Source: Phymatolithon calcareum (taxonomy: Eukaryota; Rhodophyta; Florideophyceae; Hapalidiales). From it: a stretch of 64,000 nt of DNA. Positions 22,180 through 34,394 of the stretch are shown here, in pieces. The notes below the pieces were generated by a model, which worked only from the letters and a program-made list of their open reading frames with translations, was not told the origin of the DNA and ran no database searches. The stretch lies in the NCBI GenBank assembly GCA_977006965.1, contig OZ345384.1:1364001-1428000 (forward strand). Reading direction: 5' to 3'. A program made the translations under genes and the position numbers. The stretch's first letter is position 1. Each line of letters opens with the position of its first letter.

Positions 22180-22998
22180 CTAATTATTAAAATCCCATGA
22201 AGGCAATGAGAAAATATCAAAATCTGACGGAGGGATTAGACACTGAAAGTGGTTACCGTCTGAGAAAAGTATTGGAATTTGAAATGGTACTGCTGCCTTC
22301 TCCAGAGTAATATCCGGATATGGACTGTAGACTGAAGTCGGGGACAAAGGACCAATAGTTGAATTTAGATATAAGGTAGATTGATGTGTTCTTGTTGAAG
22401 AAGGACTATAAGATATAATGCTTTGATTTAATATAAGCGAAAGCAAGTTCATTTCATCACCAATGTCAGCAGCCCACAAGCAAATATTAGGAGTTACAAT
22501 CTTTAGAAACGAAGACAACATTTCTAATGAGTTGTTGTATCCTATTGCAGTAGAAAATTGCAGTAGAGCCACTCCTCGACGAGAGGTTAATAGGTTCATA
22601 TTTCGTAGAAAGCTATGTTTTTTCTGCTCATCGGATTTTGACACTTCGGAAAGAAGGGAAGATATTTTTCTTCTACAATCTTGTGGATTCAAATATAAAG
22701 CGTTTCCTAAACTCAAAGTGCAGTAGTAAATGGAGAGAACAGTTGCATATATCCAGCAATTTCCATCACCTGGAACATCAACAGGTTTCCATAGTGTAGG
22801 GTGTCTAGAAACACCATCGGTTATGAGTGAGGGTATTGGAAGAGCAGGATCTCTGAAATTACAACTTACAAGTAATCTGTGGACAGACTTTATTCTCATA
22901 ACTGTTTGAGAGTGAAAATGAGGTACGAGCAATTCGAAACATGAGCTTCCGAAATCGGAAATATTATGTGAGGGGATTTTAACCGATTGATGAATCAC
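22180..22998 (-). CDS. OTU-family cysteine protease of a Helitron
   Basis: An intact 272-residue frame starting MIHQSVKIPSHNIS. The OTU catalytic motif DVPGDGNCW sits at residues 74-82, with Asp78 and the nucleophile Cys81. The matching His is at about residue 250 (GNHFQCLI). OTU enzymes cleave ubiquitin-type linkages; some Helitron-type elements (Helitron2/Helentron groups) are known to carry an OTU domain. It lies 89 bp downstream of the helicase frame on the same strand, so it is probably a second protein of the element or a broken-off C-terminal domain. Unlike the rest of the element, it shows no lesion. Confidence 0.75.
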   Translation of the reverse strand: MIHQSVKIPSHNISDFGSSCFELLVPHFHSQTVMRIKSVHRLLVSCNFRDPALPIPSLITDGVSRHPTLWKPVDVPGDGNCWIYATVLSIYYCTLSLGNALYLNPQDCRRKISSLLSEVSKSDEQKKHSFLRNMNLLTSRRGVALLQFSTAIGYNNSLEMLSSFLKIVTPNICLWAADIGDEMNLLSLILNQSIISYSPSSTRTHQSTLYLNSTIGPLSPTSVYSPYPDITLEKAAVPFQIPILFSDGNHFQCLIPPSDFDIFSLPSWDFNN

Positions 22999-23086
22999 AT
23001 TTTTTTTCCATTTTTTCGATATTTTTAGATGGATAAAGGTTAATTATTGTTTCTTCCCGGTCGCTCTCTTCTACTCTGGTCAGGTT

Positions 23087-24478
23087 CTAAATCTCATTAT
23101 TTACTTCATCCGGAAATATTGTTCCATTCATGAAATTCTCCAGTGTTCGTGCACAGAGCTCGTCAAGTCTTTCTTCTTCATTAAGAACCTCTTGAGAGGG
23201 CCTGAAATATTTAAAGTCTTCCTCTGTGAGTTTTTTGCAGAGAAAAAGACCTTCTAATGTTTTAACGCGAGAAGCCAATACATAGAGCGATGTTGATAGT
23301 CTACCAGGTTCATTAACACTGTACAACAAAATTGCATCACATGTTGTTCCTTGAAGTTTGTGGGTAGTCGCTGCAAATGATGGAGATATTGGAATTTGTG
23401 TCACTTTTATACTGAAATTTCTGTTCTGTAGACAGGACACGTGCACAGTAACTGAATATGGTAGTATTGGAATAGTATTACTAGGGTAGATTTCGGGTAG
23501 ATTTGGAAACCGATTCTTTAATTTTGCTTGCTCCACAGACATAAATACAATTTCTGGAATTGTGAATGAGATCTTCATTGGAGCACCCTTCACTAAAATT
23601 GTGCGAAAAACGACATTTTCTGGAAACTGACACCCGAGTACAGTTCTGGCTGACCCATTTGCAAGTCCAAGTTTTGGGCGAATATTTTGAGTTATAAAAA
23701 CGAGCATTCCTGGAAAAATGGGAAGCAATGGAGATAATCTGTGCAATTTATTATCTCCAAGTTTAAGAAGATCTTCCAGTTGCTCCATGGTTGGTTTTGC
23801 ACCTCTCTTTGTCGCATTGAATTCAGCCGGACATACAATAGGTATTTCAACTTCAGAACTATTTTGAGATATCTCAGAGGTACTGAGCCAATTTATAGAG
23901 TGTCTGCTACGATTTGCCTGGACAGCAATGGGAAATGATACATTTTCATCTCGTCTATTCCTAAATTGCTTTTGTACTTCAGAAGTAGGGCACAATGGAT
24001 CCAAAAATCTGCTGTTCAAGACTTCAAAATCTTGAACTGTTTGATCACTAGTTCGCAGTCGTTTTAGGATACTTCCATAAGACGGATCAGATCGATGTCT
24101 CATATTCTCTTTAAGCTTGACAACAGTCTTGAATGATTGCCAAATGTGGTAGCCTGTGATGTTATTCACATTTGCGTTTGATTTTCTGGAGTTGCTTCCG
24201 CGTACACTTGATTCTGTTCCAGCCTTTGTCGCGCTATCCAATAGGAAAGAGCTTGGCTGTACGAATACAGGAGGTGTGAATACATACTTTTCAAAGCAAG
24301 GAGGAAGTTGTGCAAAGTCACCTGCAGTTACTATGTGAATTCTGGCATCGCTACCTTTCTCAGTTCCCAAGAATGCTTTGATTTTCTTCATTGCCTTTGA
24401 AAATAGAGTCTGTCCTGTCATACTAATCTCGTCCCAAATAACCATGTAGACTCTGGACCATTCTTCTAATTGTTTCAT
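23087..24478 (-). pseudogene. Helitron helicase, C-terminal part (PIF1-like)
   Basis: A 463-codon frame carries superfamily-1 helicase motifs: motif II IWDEISM at residues 14-20, motif III GDFAQLPP at about 53-60, a conserved region with FPGMLVFITQN, motif V/VI region AATTHKLQGTT and YVLASRV near the end. It overlaps the upstream frame (stop at 24475) by four bases. A one-base change near 24480 has split one original protein between motif Ib and motif II. The helicase would unwind donor DNA during rolling-circle transposition. Confidence 0.85.
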
Positions 24479-25674
24479 TGTTGGTTTCTTATTTTGTAAT
24501 ATTGTAGCTTAGAATGAACTGTCTCTCCTTCAACTAATACCGCAGCAATACCAGTTGGAGCAACTGTGACAACAGCGTCAGGATATCCCCACCCATTAGC
24601 AAGAAATCGAATTGCTTCAACTACCCTCGACTTTCCAGTCCCTCCTTCACCAGATAAATGCAATCTAAGAGGTTTTCCAAGTGATCGTTTGAATGAGTCT
24701 AATAGATAGGAACCGGCTATTCGAAAAGCAATGGTTTGTCTTTCATTGAGCGTAAATCTATTTGCCACTTGATCAATGGATGGGTTAAGAGTTTCTGCCA
24801 GTTTTTCAGAACAGTTATAATCGATACACCGATTTTCAGACTCACGTTTGGATTTAATCGCATCTTCAAGCAACCTAACTAATGTTTCTACCTTCAGGTC
24901 TTTTGCAGATACTTTCAGTTCCATTTTTTTGGAATTTAATGCCTTATCATCTTGGCGTAGTATGCTATCATACGACGCTTCAATATCTTTTGATAAAACA
25001 CGGGTTTTAGAGATGCTGTTGAGTTTCTTTTCTCTGAAAGGCCAGTACGTTATGCCTTTTTCATTTTCTTCCGTGCTAATTTGTTTGTGGACATGGCGCC
25101 TGACAACCGATCTCATTGCTCTGACAGAGCAAACGTCTCTTTTTCTTGTACTATTGGCAATTCTTCCGTTGATATTTATTTCATCAATTATGCTCCCCAG
25201 AATACGCTCAACTTTTTCAGGGTGCAATTGAAAAGTATATTGTCGTACATAAAATGTGGTACACTCTTCTTGATCATCACCACTCGTTTCCTCGAGAGCA
25301 TCAATGTCATCATCTTCTGCAGCAGAAGCATCAGAGTCTAATTCGAATGTATTTTCGTGTTGCAGTCCCCAATTTTCCCGTTGCTCTGCCCTCATCTCCT
25401 GCGCTCTTCGTTTCCCAATATAGTAGTGTTGCATGTTTGAGAGTATACATTCAGCTTGAGAGTTTTTGTACTGTACGATATTTTTAAAATTGTGAAATGC
25501 TTCATTGAATGATTTGAACTGTTCTAGTATATTTACTTTGCTTCTCAATGGTTTAAAGAGAATTAATGCGATTTTAGCATACTTTTCCATTTCCTCATCA
25601 CTGATGTAATACAAATCAGGTATTCGAGGACCAATAATATCCGATATTACTTTTACTTTACGTCGCTTAACCAC
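24475..25674 (-). pseudogene. Helitron helicase, N-terminal part with Walker A
   Basis: The 399-codon frame ends in the helicase N-terminus: FTLNERQTIAFRIAGSYLL, Walker A GEGGTGKSRV from residue 342, then VTVAPTGIAAVLVEGETVHS (motif Ia). The first 280 residues are a charged linker with an acidic patch (DSDASAAEDDDIDALEE). It begins inside the end of the preceding frame at 25653-25674, marking another frameshift near 25665. Confidence 0.8.
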
Positions 25675-28390
25675 TTTTGTTGCATAAAATGGAGATGATT
25701 CGGGTGAAGACGCATGCAGTCTGGATTAGAATCAATGTCTTTGGGAATATCCTTTGATATAAGATAGCCTTCTGTATAATCGTAAAGACATGTTTTCTCC
25801 AACTCTAATGGGCGCAAAGTGTAATTCGATGTTCCATTGAATGCAATGTAAGAATTTCCGTAAGGGATGATACCAATATCGCTTTCAATTTCATCTAAAT
25901 CGTACAAGTGCCTACCCAAGTGCAAACTTTGAAAGTCATGAGAGCAAACAAATGTAGTACCATGTAATAAATAGTGTACAGCAGTTACAGCGCCAACTTC
26001 AACGAGGTCCGAGCGAGCATATGCCATCGAAGCGATGCGTCCATAAACAGTTCGGGCCGCAGATATATCTTTTTTTAAAGTAGTTTCCTTTCCCAATCGT
26101 TTCGTGTAGGATGCAATAGTGATTGCAGCGATATTATCTATCGCGATTTGTTCTTTTACAACATACTTGATGGTGTAATAAATTTCGTGCGCACAACACA
26201 GAAGGAATCGAACATCATGATTTGATCGTAAGACATGAAGCAAAACAGAATTGAAAGAATTAATGTATTCACTTCCTATGATTCTCTTTCCAGTAATGCT
26301 ACCAAATTCATCAATTTCAGTCAAGTGATTGGCTAATCTAGGAAAATTATACCTACAAAACCCTTCTTTGCAATTCGAGCTTTTTTTGAAACAGCTTGCC
26401 GCGTGTTTCCACCTATGATTCTGGTTCAGAAGTAATAGCTCTATCATGAATATTGCATGCACGAGCAAGTCTTCAGGAGAAGAATTTTTATCTGGAGTCG
26501 AGGATATTCTTGGGACAGCTATATCCTATTTATCTTCTTCTCTGTCATATTGTCCTACGCTGCCCACCGTGGAAAGCAAAAAATCATTAGAACATTATTT
26601 CTCAGAGTATGTGAAGCGTATTGCTTAAATAACTGCATTTTCATTCGCCTTAAGTTATGAAGAATAACTACATCTCCTCCGAAACTGTTTTGACATGTTT
26701 TACACTTTGAGGTCTCTGGAGGTGTGTCAAATTTCAGATTTCGAGAATATGCTATCTTAGAAATCTTAGTGGGCTCGATAGTGCCTTTCGAGCAACAATT
26801 GGGACATTCAAGCTCGCTTTCAGAATTAATTGCACTAGATTCAATTACGGAGTCTACATATGAATTCATTCGATCCCGGAAATCTTTATCTGTCTTGAGC
26901 AATAACATGAACTCATTAGCATCATTGGGAAATCCAGCTAAGAATACAATGAGATGAACATGTAACGTTCTCTTGCCTTGATTTTCTATTCCTCCCATGA
27001 AGGCTTTTGGTACGCTGAAAAGACCACCTTGTTTTCGTGGCAGTTTTGTTTTCATATTAAATCCTATCATAGGTCCAATAAGCATTTCTAAAATATTTGT
27101 GATGAACAAGTCACACGAGACTGGATCTCTTCCTGCTATTTCTATCCGAGAGGCATTACAAGTAATGTCGCTCTCAGTTATGCTTATTAGATTATCTCTG
27201 TTTATGTCACCTGCAAAGAATGCTACTGTCGCATTTCCATTTTCATTGGGAGTAACAGTAATGAACATTGCAGCACTGTGATATTTAGTGGCCATACTCC
27301 ATGCTTTACGCTGGTATATTTTTCGCTCTTCGTTTGAAGCAAACGTTTTCCCTAGTACAGCATGTACACGTCTAAGCAATCGTTTCCCCCCGTGATTCAT
27401 CGTCTTTTCAGTGAAATTGTGCCCGTTTTTTAGGATCTCTCTCTTTCTTGTTTCCTGTTGTAGCTGTCCTGCAAGATCAGAAGCACTCTCTTCTTTTAGT
27501 ATCTCGATTTCGTTTGGATTAAGTCTACATGTGAGTGAAATATGAGACATTGCTCGCTTTCTGGACACAATGTCGAATGCGATTAGTGGAAATGTTTCAT
27601 CCTCCGAAAATCGTCTACTAGATAGTTTCAAGTAATGTTTAACACACTCTTCTAGACTAACGCGGACATTTCTCGATACGTCCGGATGACCATACCTGAA
27701 AGGAAATAAATGAGGAAAAAGTCGCCCGAAGAAATTTAGAGAGTTGGCAGGTAGAAGCTTTCCAGCTTGCTACACATCTATAACTTGTGCAGTGGCCATT
27801 ATAAGCCTCGTGATAGGCTCTGTAGCCTCTTCATTTGTGAAAAAGGATGCATCTTGTCGTATGATAGTTTCTTCATCTAGATTATGAGCACTGTCAAGAA
27901 CTGTCGGTCTACGGATATTACTCTGATTTTCGGATGTTTCTTCTGCGGACATTCGATCGTCTATATAGTACACAGTGTTTATGTTATCAAGATCAGATTG
28001 TGCACTTGAAGATATGTTCTGTAGTCGGCATATTTCTGTTCCGTTTCTTTCCAGACACTTGTACAAGGCATTGTTTTCCATATAGAAGTCAAGAAGATCA
28101 TTTTTCTTTCCCTTTCATGCAATATATCGTCTCATTGTAGCTCTCTTTTGAGAATCTGTCATTGGGTTCGTAAAAATAAGTAATAATTTATCCTCCTCTT
28201 TAATGAGCTCGTTGATGCCTTCTTTTATGACATCTGGCTGGGAGGAAAATACGATGAAGTGACTTTTAATGAACTTATGCTTTCCTCCACGTGCTATAAA
28301 AATATGACCTTTAATGTTAGTAAGGGATGTAAGTCTTTTCTCCGTCACTGTTGCATCATTGATTGATTTTGGAAGTAGACCGATAGCGAA
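25653..28390 (-). pseudogene. Helitron Rep nuclease region
   Basis: Three collinear segments. From 28390 a frame runs to 26555 through stops at 28115 and 27770. It includes FFGRLFPHLFPF and then, from the methionine at 27631, MFITVTPNENG and the HUH motif TLHVHLIVFL (HVH at about 26954-26962). After a shift near 26570 and a stop near 26535 the frame ending at 25653 contributes CRYNFPR and YYTIKYVVK, matching the conserved tyrosine motif. HUH plus tyrosine is the catalytic core that nicks and joins DNA in rolling-circle transposition. Stops and shifts make it inactive. Confidence 0.82.
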
Positions 28391-29085
28391 CCATTTGCCA
28401 CCGAGAATTTCGGTGGATGACTATTTTCGTATTGGTTACCGCGCTTTAAAGAGTTGTAACATTTATTGCAAACTCTAATTCTGAAGATGTTTTCGATACA
28501 TCTATCTTGTTCAACGCCCTGTTTCGATAGGAGTGCATTTTTAAGCTCGGGAATATATGCCGAAATATCGTAAAAGCGTTTCAACCGTTCTGGTAGATCT
28601 AGAGATGGAGCAAGGCGATTCAAACATCTAGAATAGAAGTCTTTGCTAGGTTCCCGAAGAGGACAGAGATTCTCTCTTGTCCATGAATCGCATACGGCAC
28701 ATACCTTTTGCTCCATAAAAGGACCTGTAAGCATTTCTCGGCATTCTTCATGAATAGCTCGTTTTGTCTCTTCTGAAACTGCTGAAAACAATTGATTTTC
28801 AGACATTAGTTCAAGTCCGACAAAATCTGTAGAAGAAGGCACCTTTCCCTTCACTGTAGCAAGCGGAAGAATCGGAACAAATTTCTCCTGCCTGAAGCCT
28901 TAAAGTACGGTGAGCTCGATTCTGGGAGGTAATTTGGGAGCAATTCCGATGGTATAATTGTCTTTCTGATCATATTGGACGATATTGTCAGATATCGTAA
29001 TATTCGGAAGAATTGGAGTACATTTCTTAACTTTTTTCGGTCGTTTCGAAACACTTTTCGTATCGTTCTCCCTCTTGCTCACCAT
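28345..29085 (-). pseudogene. Helitron N-terminal cysteine-rich domain
   Basis: ATG at 29085 gives MVSKRENDTKSVSKRPKK. An in-frame TAA lies near 28900, then coding continues through CAVCDSWTRENLC and VCNKCYNSLKRGN, two CxxC-type zinc sites, ending in PPKFSVANG before a frameshift near 28390. The following frame begins IGLLPKSINDATVTEKRLTSL. This layout resembles the helicase-like N-terminal region with CxxC...PxxxxxNG seen in Helitron proteins (DUF6570-like). The start lies 23 bp from the microsatellite. Confidence 0.7.
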
Positions 29086-29107
29086 AATAGCGTTATTCGT
29101 TCTTTTG

Positions 29108-29978
29108 TTTTTGTTTTTGTTTTTGTTTTTGTTTTTGTTTTTGTTTTTGTTTTTGTTTTTGTTTTTGTTTTTGTTTTTGTTTTTGTTTTTGTTTTTGTTT
29201 TTGTTTTTGTTTTTGTTTTTGTTTTTGTTTTTGTTTTTGTTTTTGTTTTTGTTTTTGTTTTTGTTTTTGTTTTTGTTTTTGTTTTTGTTTTTGTTTTTGT
29301 TTTTGTTTTTGTTTTTGTTTTTGTTTTTGTTTTTGTTTTTGTTTTTGTTTTTGTTTTTGTTTTTGTTTTTGTTTTTGTTTTTGTTTTTGTTTTTGTTTTT
29401 GTTTTTGTTTTTGTTTTTGTTTTTGTTTTTGTTTTTGTTTTTGTTTTTGTTTTTGTTTTTGTTTTTGTTTTTGTTTTTGTTTTTGTTTTTGTTTTTGTTT
29501 TTGTTTTTGTTTTTGTTTTTGTTTTTGTTTTTGTTTTTGTTTTTGTTTTTGTTTTTGTTTTTGTTTTTGTTTTTGTTTTTGTTTTTGTTTTTGTTTTTGT
29601 TTTTGTTTTTGTTTTTGTTTTTGTTTTTGTTTTTGTTTTTGTTTTTGTTTTTGTTTTTGTTTTTGTTTTTGTTTTTGTTTTTGTTTTTGTTTTTGTTTTT
29701 GTTTTTGTTTTTGTTTTTGTTTTTGTTTTTGTTTTTGTTTTTGTTTTTGTTTTTGTTTTTGTTTTTGTTTTTGTTTTTGTTTTTGTTTTTGTTTTTGTTT
29801 TTGTTTTTGTTTTTGTTTTTGTTTTTGTTTTTGTTTTTGTTTTTGTTTTTGTTTTTGTTTTTGTTTTTGTTTTTGTTTTTGTTTTTGTTTTTGTTTTTGT
29901 TTTTGTTTTTGTTTTTGTTTTTGTTTTTGTTTTTGTTTTTGTTTTTGTTTTTGTTTTTGTTTTTGTTTTTGTTTTTGT

Positions 29979-29995
<17 letters not shown>
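29108..29995 (+). repeat. Perfect (TTTTTG)148 microsatellite
   Basis: 888 bp of uninterrupted TTTTTG, exactly 148 units with no variant that I can see. It sits directly upstream of the Helitron ATG (minus strand CAAAAA). The long open frames through it are artefacts of the six-base period. Confidence 0.97.
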
Positions 29996-30009
<14 letters not shown>

Positions 30010-30550
30010 GTTTTGTTTTGTTTTGTTTTGTTTTGTTTTGTTTTGTTTTGTTTTGTTTTGTTTTGTTTTGTTTTGTTTTGTTTTGTTTTGTTTTGTTTTG
30101 TTTTGTTTTGTTTTGTTTTGTTTTGTTTTGTTTTGTTTTGTTTTGTTTTGTTTTGTTTTGTTTTGTTTTGTTTTGTTTTGTTTTGTTTTGTTTTGTTTTG
30201 TTTTGTTTTGTTTTGTTTTGTTTTGTTTTGTTTTGTTTTGTTTTGTTTTGTTTTGTTTTGTTTTGTTTTGTTTTGTTTTGTTTTGTTTTGTTTTGTTTTG
30301 TTTTGTTTTGTTTTGTTTTGTTTTGTTTTGTTTTGTTTTGTTTTGTTTTGTTTTGTTTTGTTTTGTTTTGTTTTGTTTTGTTTTGTTTTGTTTTGTTTTG
30401 TTTTGTTTTGTTTTGTTTTGTTTTGTTTTGTTTTGTTTTGTTTTGTTTTGTTTTGTTTTGTTTTGTTTTGTTTTGTTTTGTTTTGTTTTGTTTTGTTTTG
30501 TTTTGTTTTGTTTTGTTTTGTTTTGTTTTGTTTTGTTTTGTTTTGTTTTG
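29996..30550 (+). repeat. Perfect (TTTTG)111 microsatellite
   Basis: 555 bp of uninterrupted TTTTG (111 units) directly abut the hexamer array. The unit changes once, by loss of one T, with no mixing of the two unit types. Such purity implies very recent expansion, or assembly filling. Confidence 0.97.
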
Positions 30551-31360
30551 TTCTTTTTTTTTGAATATTGAAACTTTTATATTGAATCTTTTATATTGTT
30601 TTCGTATTTCTGATGTTCTTATGGCTTACTGGAGCCGGTGCAGATCAAGTACCGTTATGTAATATGGTGCCGGCCAGTTTTAGTACGGGTGAAGAACGAG
30701 GGAGCACGCAACGCTTGTTCTTGGAACGTCGAAGGAGGGCCTGTGCGTAAGGATGAACTGTGAAACGTCGCCTAGTGCGTAATGCCGCGGCCCGGGCTTT
30801 CTCGTCGTTCCGCCTTTCAGCTTTGCCGGCAGCAGTCCAGGTTGAAGGCGCCAGTGTTTCCTCGGGCGTCGTGCTCTCAGTGAGAAGTAAAGTGTGTGCG
30901 AAATGATGGGCCGGGGTGGGGAGCACGGATGGAAGCATGGATGTGAGTTTACTTATTGTTCTCGATGTCCGACCAGCATCTGAGAGTCTTATCATACTGT
31001 AACGCTATGTCCCCTTGCTTACATTTCTGCCTCTCATTCTTGGAGATGATCTCCTAGATTTTGCTGACCGCTTTTTTCATCTAGTTTCTTTGTACTCTGA
31101 GAGGGATTGTTTTCTCTTGAGGATTGGAGTCTCTTTTATTGCGCGATCAACCGTGCGGTCTTCAAGCGATGTCATATGCAGTGGGTGCATAGTAGTCCGC
31201 GTTTCGGTTTCTTGAGAACGATCAACGGCAGGAGCTTTTTCCGTATAGTACTGGGAGGGCGACTGCATCTAATGTCAAGTTTGACTGTCGACAGAGGATG
31301 TTTTCATCCTGAATGACATTCGTCGTGAACACGATTCCGGCGTGTTTCATAGAAGTAGTA
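30551..31360 (-). pseudogene. Possible minus-strand coding relic
   Basis: From 31268 to 30645 one minus-strand frame is open except for two stops (31077 and near 30997). It includes ETETRTTMHPLHMTSLEDR and a basic segment KAERRNDEKARAAALRTRRR. No domain is recognised. It might be an upstream gene truncated by the expanding microsatellite or by the tandem unit beginning at 31361. Confidence 0.25.
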
Positions 31361-31496
31361 GGGAGGATTTTGTGATTGCCAACAATGTTTACCACTTTGT
31401 AGGGAATAAGGAGTTTGATGCTTTGATTTAGCCAAGTAGAAAAGACATTTATTTCTTATTCTTAGTTTCATTGCAACAGAAACGATGGCGTCGCCT

Positions 31497-31527
31497 CCTG
31501 CCAGTGGTCTGAAGAGCACTGGCAGGA
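31497..31527. repeat. Dyad CCTGCCAGTG...CACTGGCAGG, block A
   Basis: An inverted repeat of about 14 bp per arm. Related dyads occur at 34488-34518, 36918-36946, 39491-39520, 41428-41458 and 43719-43751, always near the start of a block. In blocks A and B it is embedded in the start of the shared coding relic described for block B. Confidence 0.8.
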
Positions 31528-32409
31528 AGAGACGCTATCGAATTTCAGTTCAGACGAGATCTGCACCAGTAACTCCTCCTTGAAGAGCTCATCGCTGGGA
31601 TCATAATAACAACACCCCTTCTCAAGGTGTTCACGTATCTCTTACCTGCACTAGAAGTCAGTTTACCTTAAATGTCCAAAGATTCTTTTCCGAGAGTCCG
31701 TAGGCCAGGCCGATAGACGTTGCACCCTTTGTATTCGCTCTTTAGTCGCTACACTACAAAACGGAAAACCTAGAAGACGGTGTAATCAACCTTTTCCGTT
31801 TTAATACAAAATAACTAGTTCTGATAGATTTCAGGAGTGACCAACAGTTATATTTTGCCTAAAACACTGCCTAGAAGATCAAATATTTTACGGTGTAAGC
31901 GAATCCCGCGAATGATTCTCTGCTTTCCGGGGCTCGGCCTTCCTCATCGCCTACATTGCGAACATGCCACAATATTGCCGCACGCCTGTGTCTTTGCTTT
32001 CATAAGACTACACTCCCGTTTATGAGAGCAATGTTGCGAGCGTCTAATTCCTCAGCGGGACACCAAAATATTTTTCCGAAGTATGGTGTTCGTTGTTTTA
32101 GGTGAAAAAATATTATCAGGAATATCGGGCTGTTTACGTGCTAACTTCGTGGTAACAAAAACGTCGTGTACTGGAAGGCTTCAGGACTCAATTTTTCCCG
32201 GCGCGTAATCCCCGTTTTCAAACTTACGTAGGTGAAAGCGGTATCATAGCATTCGATTGAAAAAAGACTGTAGAGAAAAACCTGCATAATTGGAACACTC
32301 AGATGAAGACGTAGGAGTCACAGTACGAAACTCGTTTCAGATGCGAAGGTTCTATCATATTTCTTTATTGGCGAGATTAAATTACACTACTGTACGAATC
32401 AATTGAAGC

Positions 32410-33830
32410 CACTTCAGAGGTTTTGGCACCCACGGTCTGGAGAAGAGGTGGAAGACAACATTTTAATTGATTCATGATGCCCCTCCTTCAACAATGGAGC
32501 CCATTGTAATCCATTGCAATTCTGTGCAAAGCAGGGTCTCAGAAATATTAAAAATACAGCATTGACATGAGTCGTCTTGGACGAATGCAGGTTGCAAGGC
32601 ACTTTTAAAAATGAATAATTTTAGGCTTGTTGAGATCTGTTCCTAACGTCTCCGTTACAATAATGCAGAGATTGCAATTGCAAAGGCTGTTTTTCAAAAG
32701 GTTGTACCAGAGGAATATATGAGCCCTAGTTGCACAGTGACATCTAACCTTTTGAGTTACTCATGAAACATTTACAAGTGACCTTTACAACATGTTTGTT
32801 CAGTGTCTAGAACATTACTATAGCACTTTTCTGCAACAGATTTGAAGTTTGTAAAGCTGGAATGAGTCTTCAGGCTTGAAGCAAGATTGCACACAGTTTG
32901 CACACAAACTCATGGGTATCGTAAAGTGGCTCATGTTCAACGGTACATCGTACAGTACAGTATCATATTGTCGCCCGTTCAGGTATTGCATTATCTGGCT
33001 CCAACATAGTTTTGAACGTAGCTCAATGCAGACAGGCATCCAGGAGTTACATGTGGTTAGAAATCTCCTGAGTCTGAACATGGCAAGTGGCACATGTTAG
33101 ACGTTGGGCGGTTGTAGTATGGCGGGATTTGGTGTAGCGCTGGAAATGATGGAAGGCAAGATGTCTATTCTGTTGTACTGTAGAGGGGATCGCTCTGGTA
33201 GCGCGAAGGTCTTCCACACCGGGATGTTCCATTAAAATTCGTTCTTGGAGTGAGAGTGCAGATGTTACGATACTCTGTCCATAACCTTTGAGTATCATAA
33301 TTCTGGCTTTAGGAGCTCTGATGACTTGGTAGACATGTATACCTCTTGAGCCTCCCGTTTGTAACTGAGTCTCCGGGTGGGCTAGTGTATATGATTAAAT
33401 GAGTATCCCGAGTGTCGCTTGTTCGCTAGTACAACATCTCAGATATTGTTAGCACGTCGTGAGTAATAACTCGCGATGTGCCAACAGCACTTTACAGACA
33501 TTTATGAGGAAATAATCAGCATCTATATAAATGTTTTATTATATAGATGCTGATCATTTCCTGTTATGCTGATAGTTTCCAGATCAATTTCATCCTGAGC
33601 CTTAAAATCGCTTTAACTACATTTGAAATGGCTTATTATAGTCTTCAATATTTTAGTGATTATTTGCAGTCGTTTTCAGCGCATACACGGATAAATCGAC
33701 ACTTCGCCTTGTTGTTTTCTTCCCACCACGATATCTTGTTGTCAAAAGTGGATGTCACGTTTTCAATACTCCTCGTACAGAAGAGAAGCCCGCGTTCTCG
33801 AGTATGACGTTAGCGAAGTCTCTCATGGTC
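32410..33830 (-). pseudogene. Minus-strand coding relic of block A
   Basis: Broken minus-strand frames from 33830 leftwards are shared with blocks B, A' and B', mostly in frame. Recognisable shared pieces are ILENAGFSSVRGVLK (near 33800), PKARIM followed by LSLQERIL (near 33240-33300), NRHLAFHHFQRYT (near 33150), RLTCATC (near 33095) and NLHSSKTTHVNAVF (near 32570). The cysteine pair and histidines hint at a metal site, but no family is recognised. Stops occur every 50-100 codons. Confidence 0.35.
33506..33562. repeat. AT-rich hairpin, block A
   Basis: GAGGAAATAATCAGCATCTA and TAGATGCTGATCATTTCCT are inverted around TATAAATGTTTTATTATA, giving arms of about 24 bp with one mismatch. Equivalent hairpins lie at 36398-36459 and 43323-43383; block A' has lost its copy by deletion. 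Confidence 0.9.
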
Positions 33831-33849
33831 ATTCTATCACCAGACCCGG

Positions 33850-34394
33850 TTCGCATTTCAGAGATACATACGTGCGCCTTGGAAAAGGGGAGGAGAAAGG
33901 AAGGTATGATTAAGTTGATTTTCGTGCCACCTAATGTATGAGGGACGCTGTGATTTGGATTTCAGACAACAAAGGCTCGAGGGTGCTATCGATGACATAC
34001 TCTCTTGGATTACTTGTACTGCGTTGTATAGTATTTTGGGCCTCTTTTTCCTCTTGCCCGTATGCGCTGATGGTGCAAAGCGGCAGTCGCCTGCTATTGC
34101 TGCGAATAACGGCAACGCACTGTCTGTCGTTCGACGGGATGCCGAAGAGATTGTGTGACGATTTGTGATCGTCTCAACAAGGAAGTGGAGTACTCCATCA
34201 TAGAATATCAACGACTACGGATGCATTGATGGCACGGATTATCATATCACTGGAAGATGAACTGAGCTTTGTCTAAATGGCAAAGAAAGACAGTATAGTG
34301 CCCTCTTTCACGGTAAAAGGATTCTGGGAGTGGAGAAACTGTGGTATAGACGCAATAGAATCGATGAGGAATGTCGAGCACCAGAAAGTAGAGT
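33850..34394 (+). pseudogene. Small membrane-segment relic specific to unit 1
   Basis: Missing from unit 2, where a deletion joins A' to B' at 41342. A plus-strand frame at 33934-34158 contains a hydrophobic stretch (ALYSILGLFFLLPVCADG) that could span a membrane. After a shift it continues as CDRLNKEVEYSIIEYQRLR, coil-like. The function is unknown. Confidence 0.3.

Larger units (their letters stand above)
22180..29085 (-). mobile_element. Decayed Helitron (rolling-circle transposon)
   Basis: A minus-strand coding block of about 6.9 kb gives, in order: cysteine-rich N-terminal domain, HUH Rep nuclease, tyrosine motif, PIF1-type helicase and OTU protease. This is the known gene content of Helitron2/Helentron-like elements. 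Precise termini were not found; the 5' side runs into the TTTTTG/TTTTG array at 29108-30550. At least four frameshifts and four in-frame stops make it inactive, although motif residues remain readable. Confidence 0.85.

Noticed and set aside
28975-30662. Open frames of more than 500 codons (FVFVFV..., LFCFV...)
   Set aside because: They come entirely from the TTTTTG and TTTTG periods, which lack stops; not genes.
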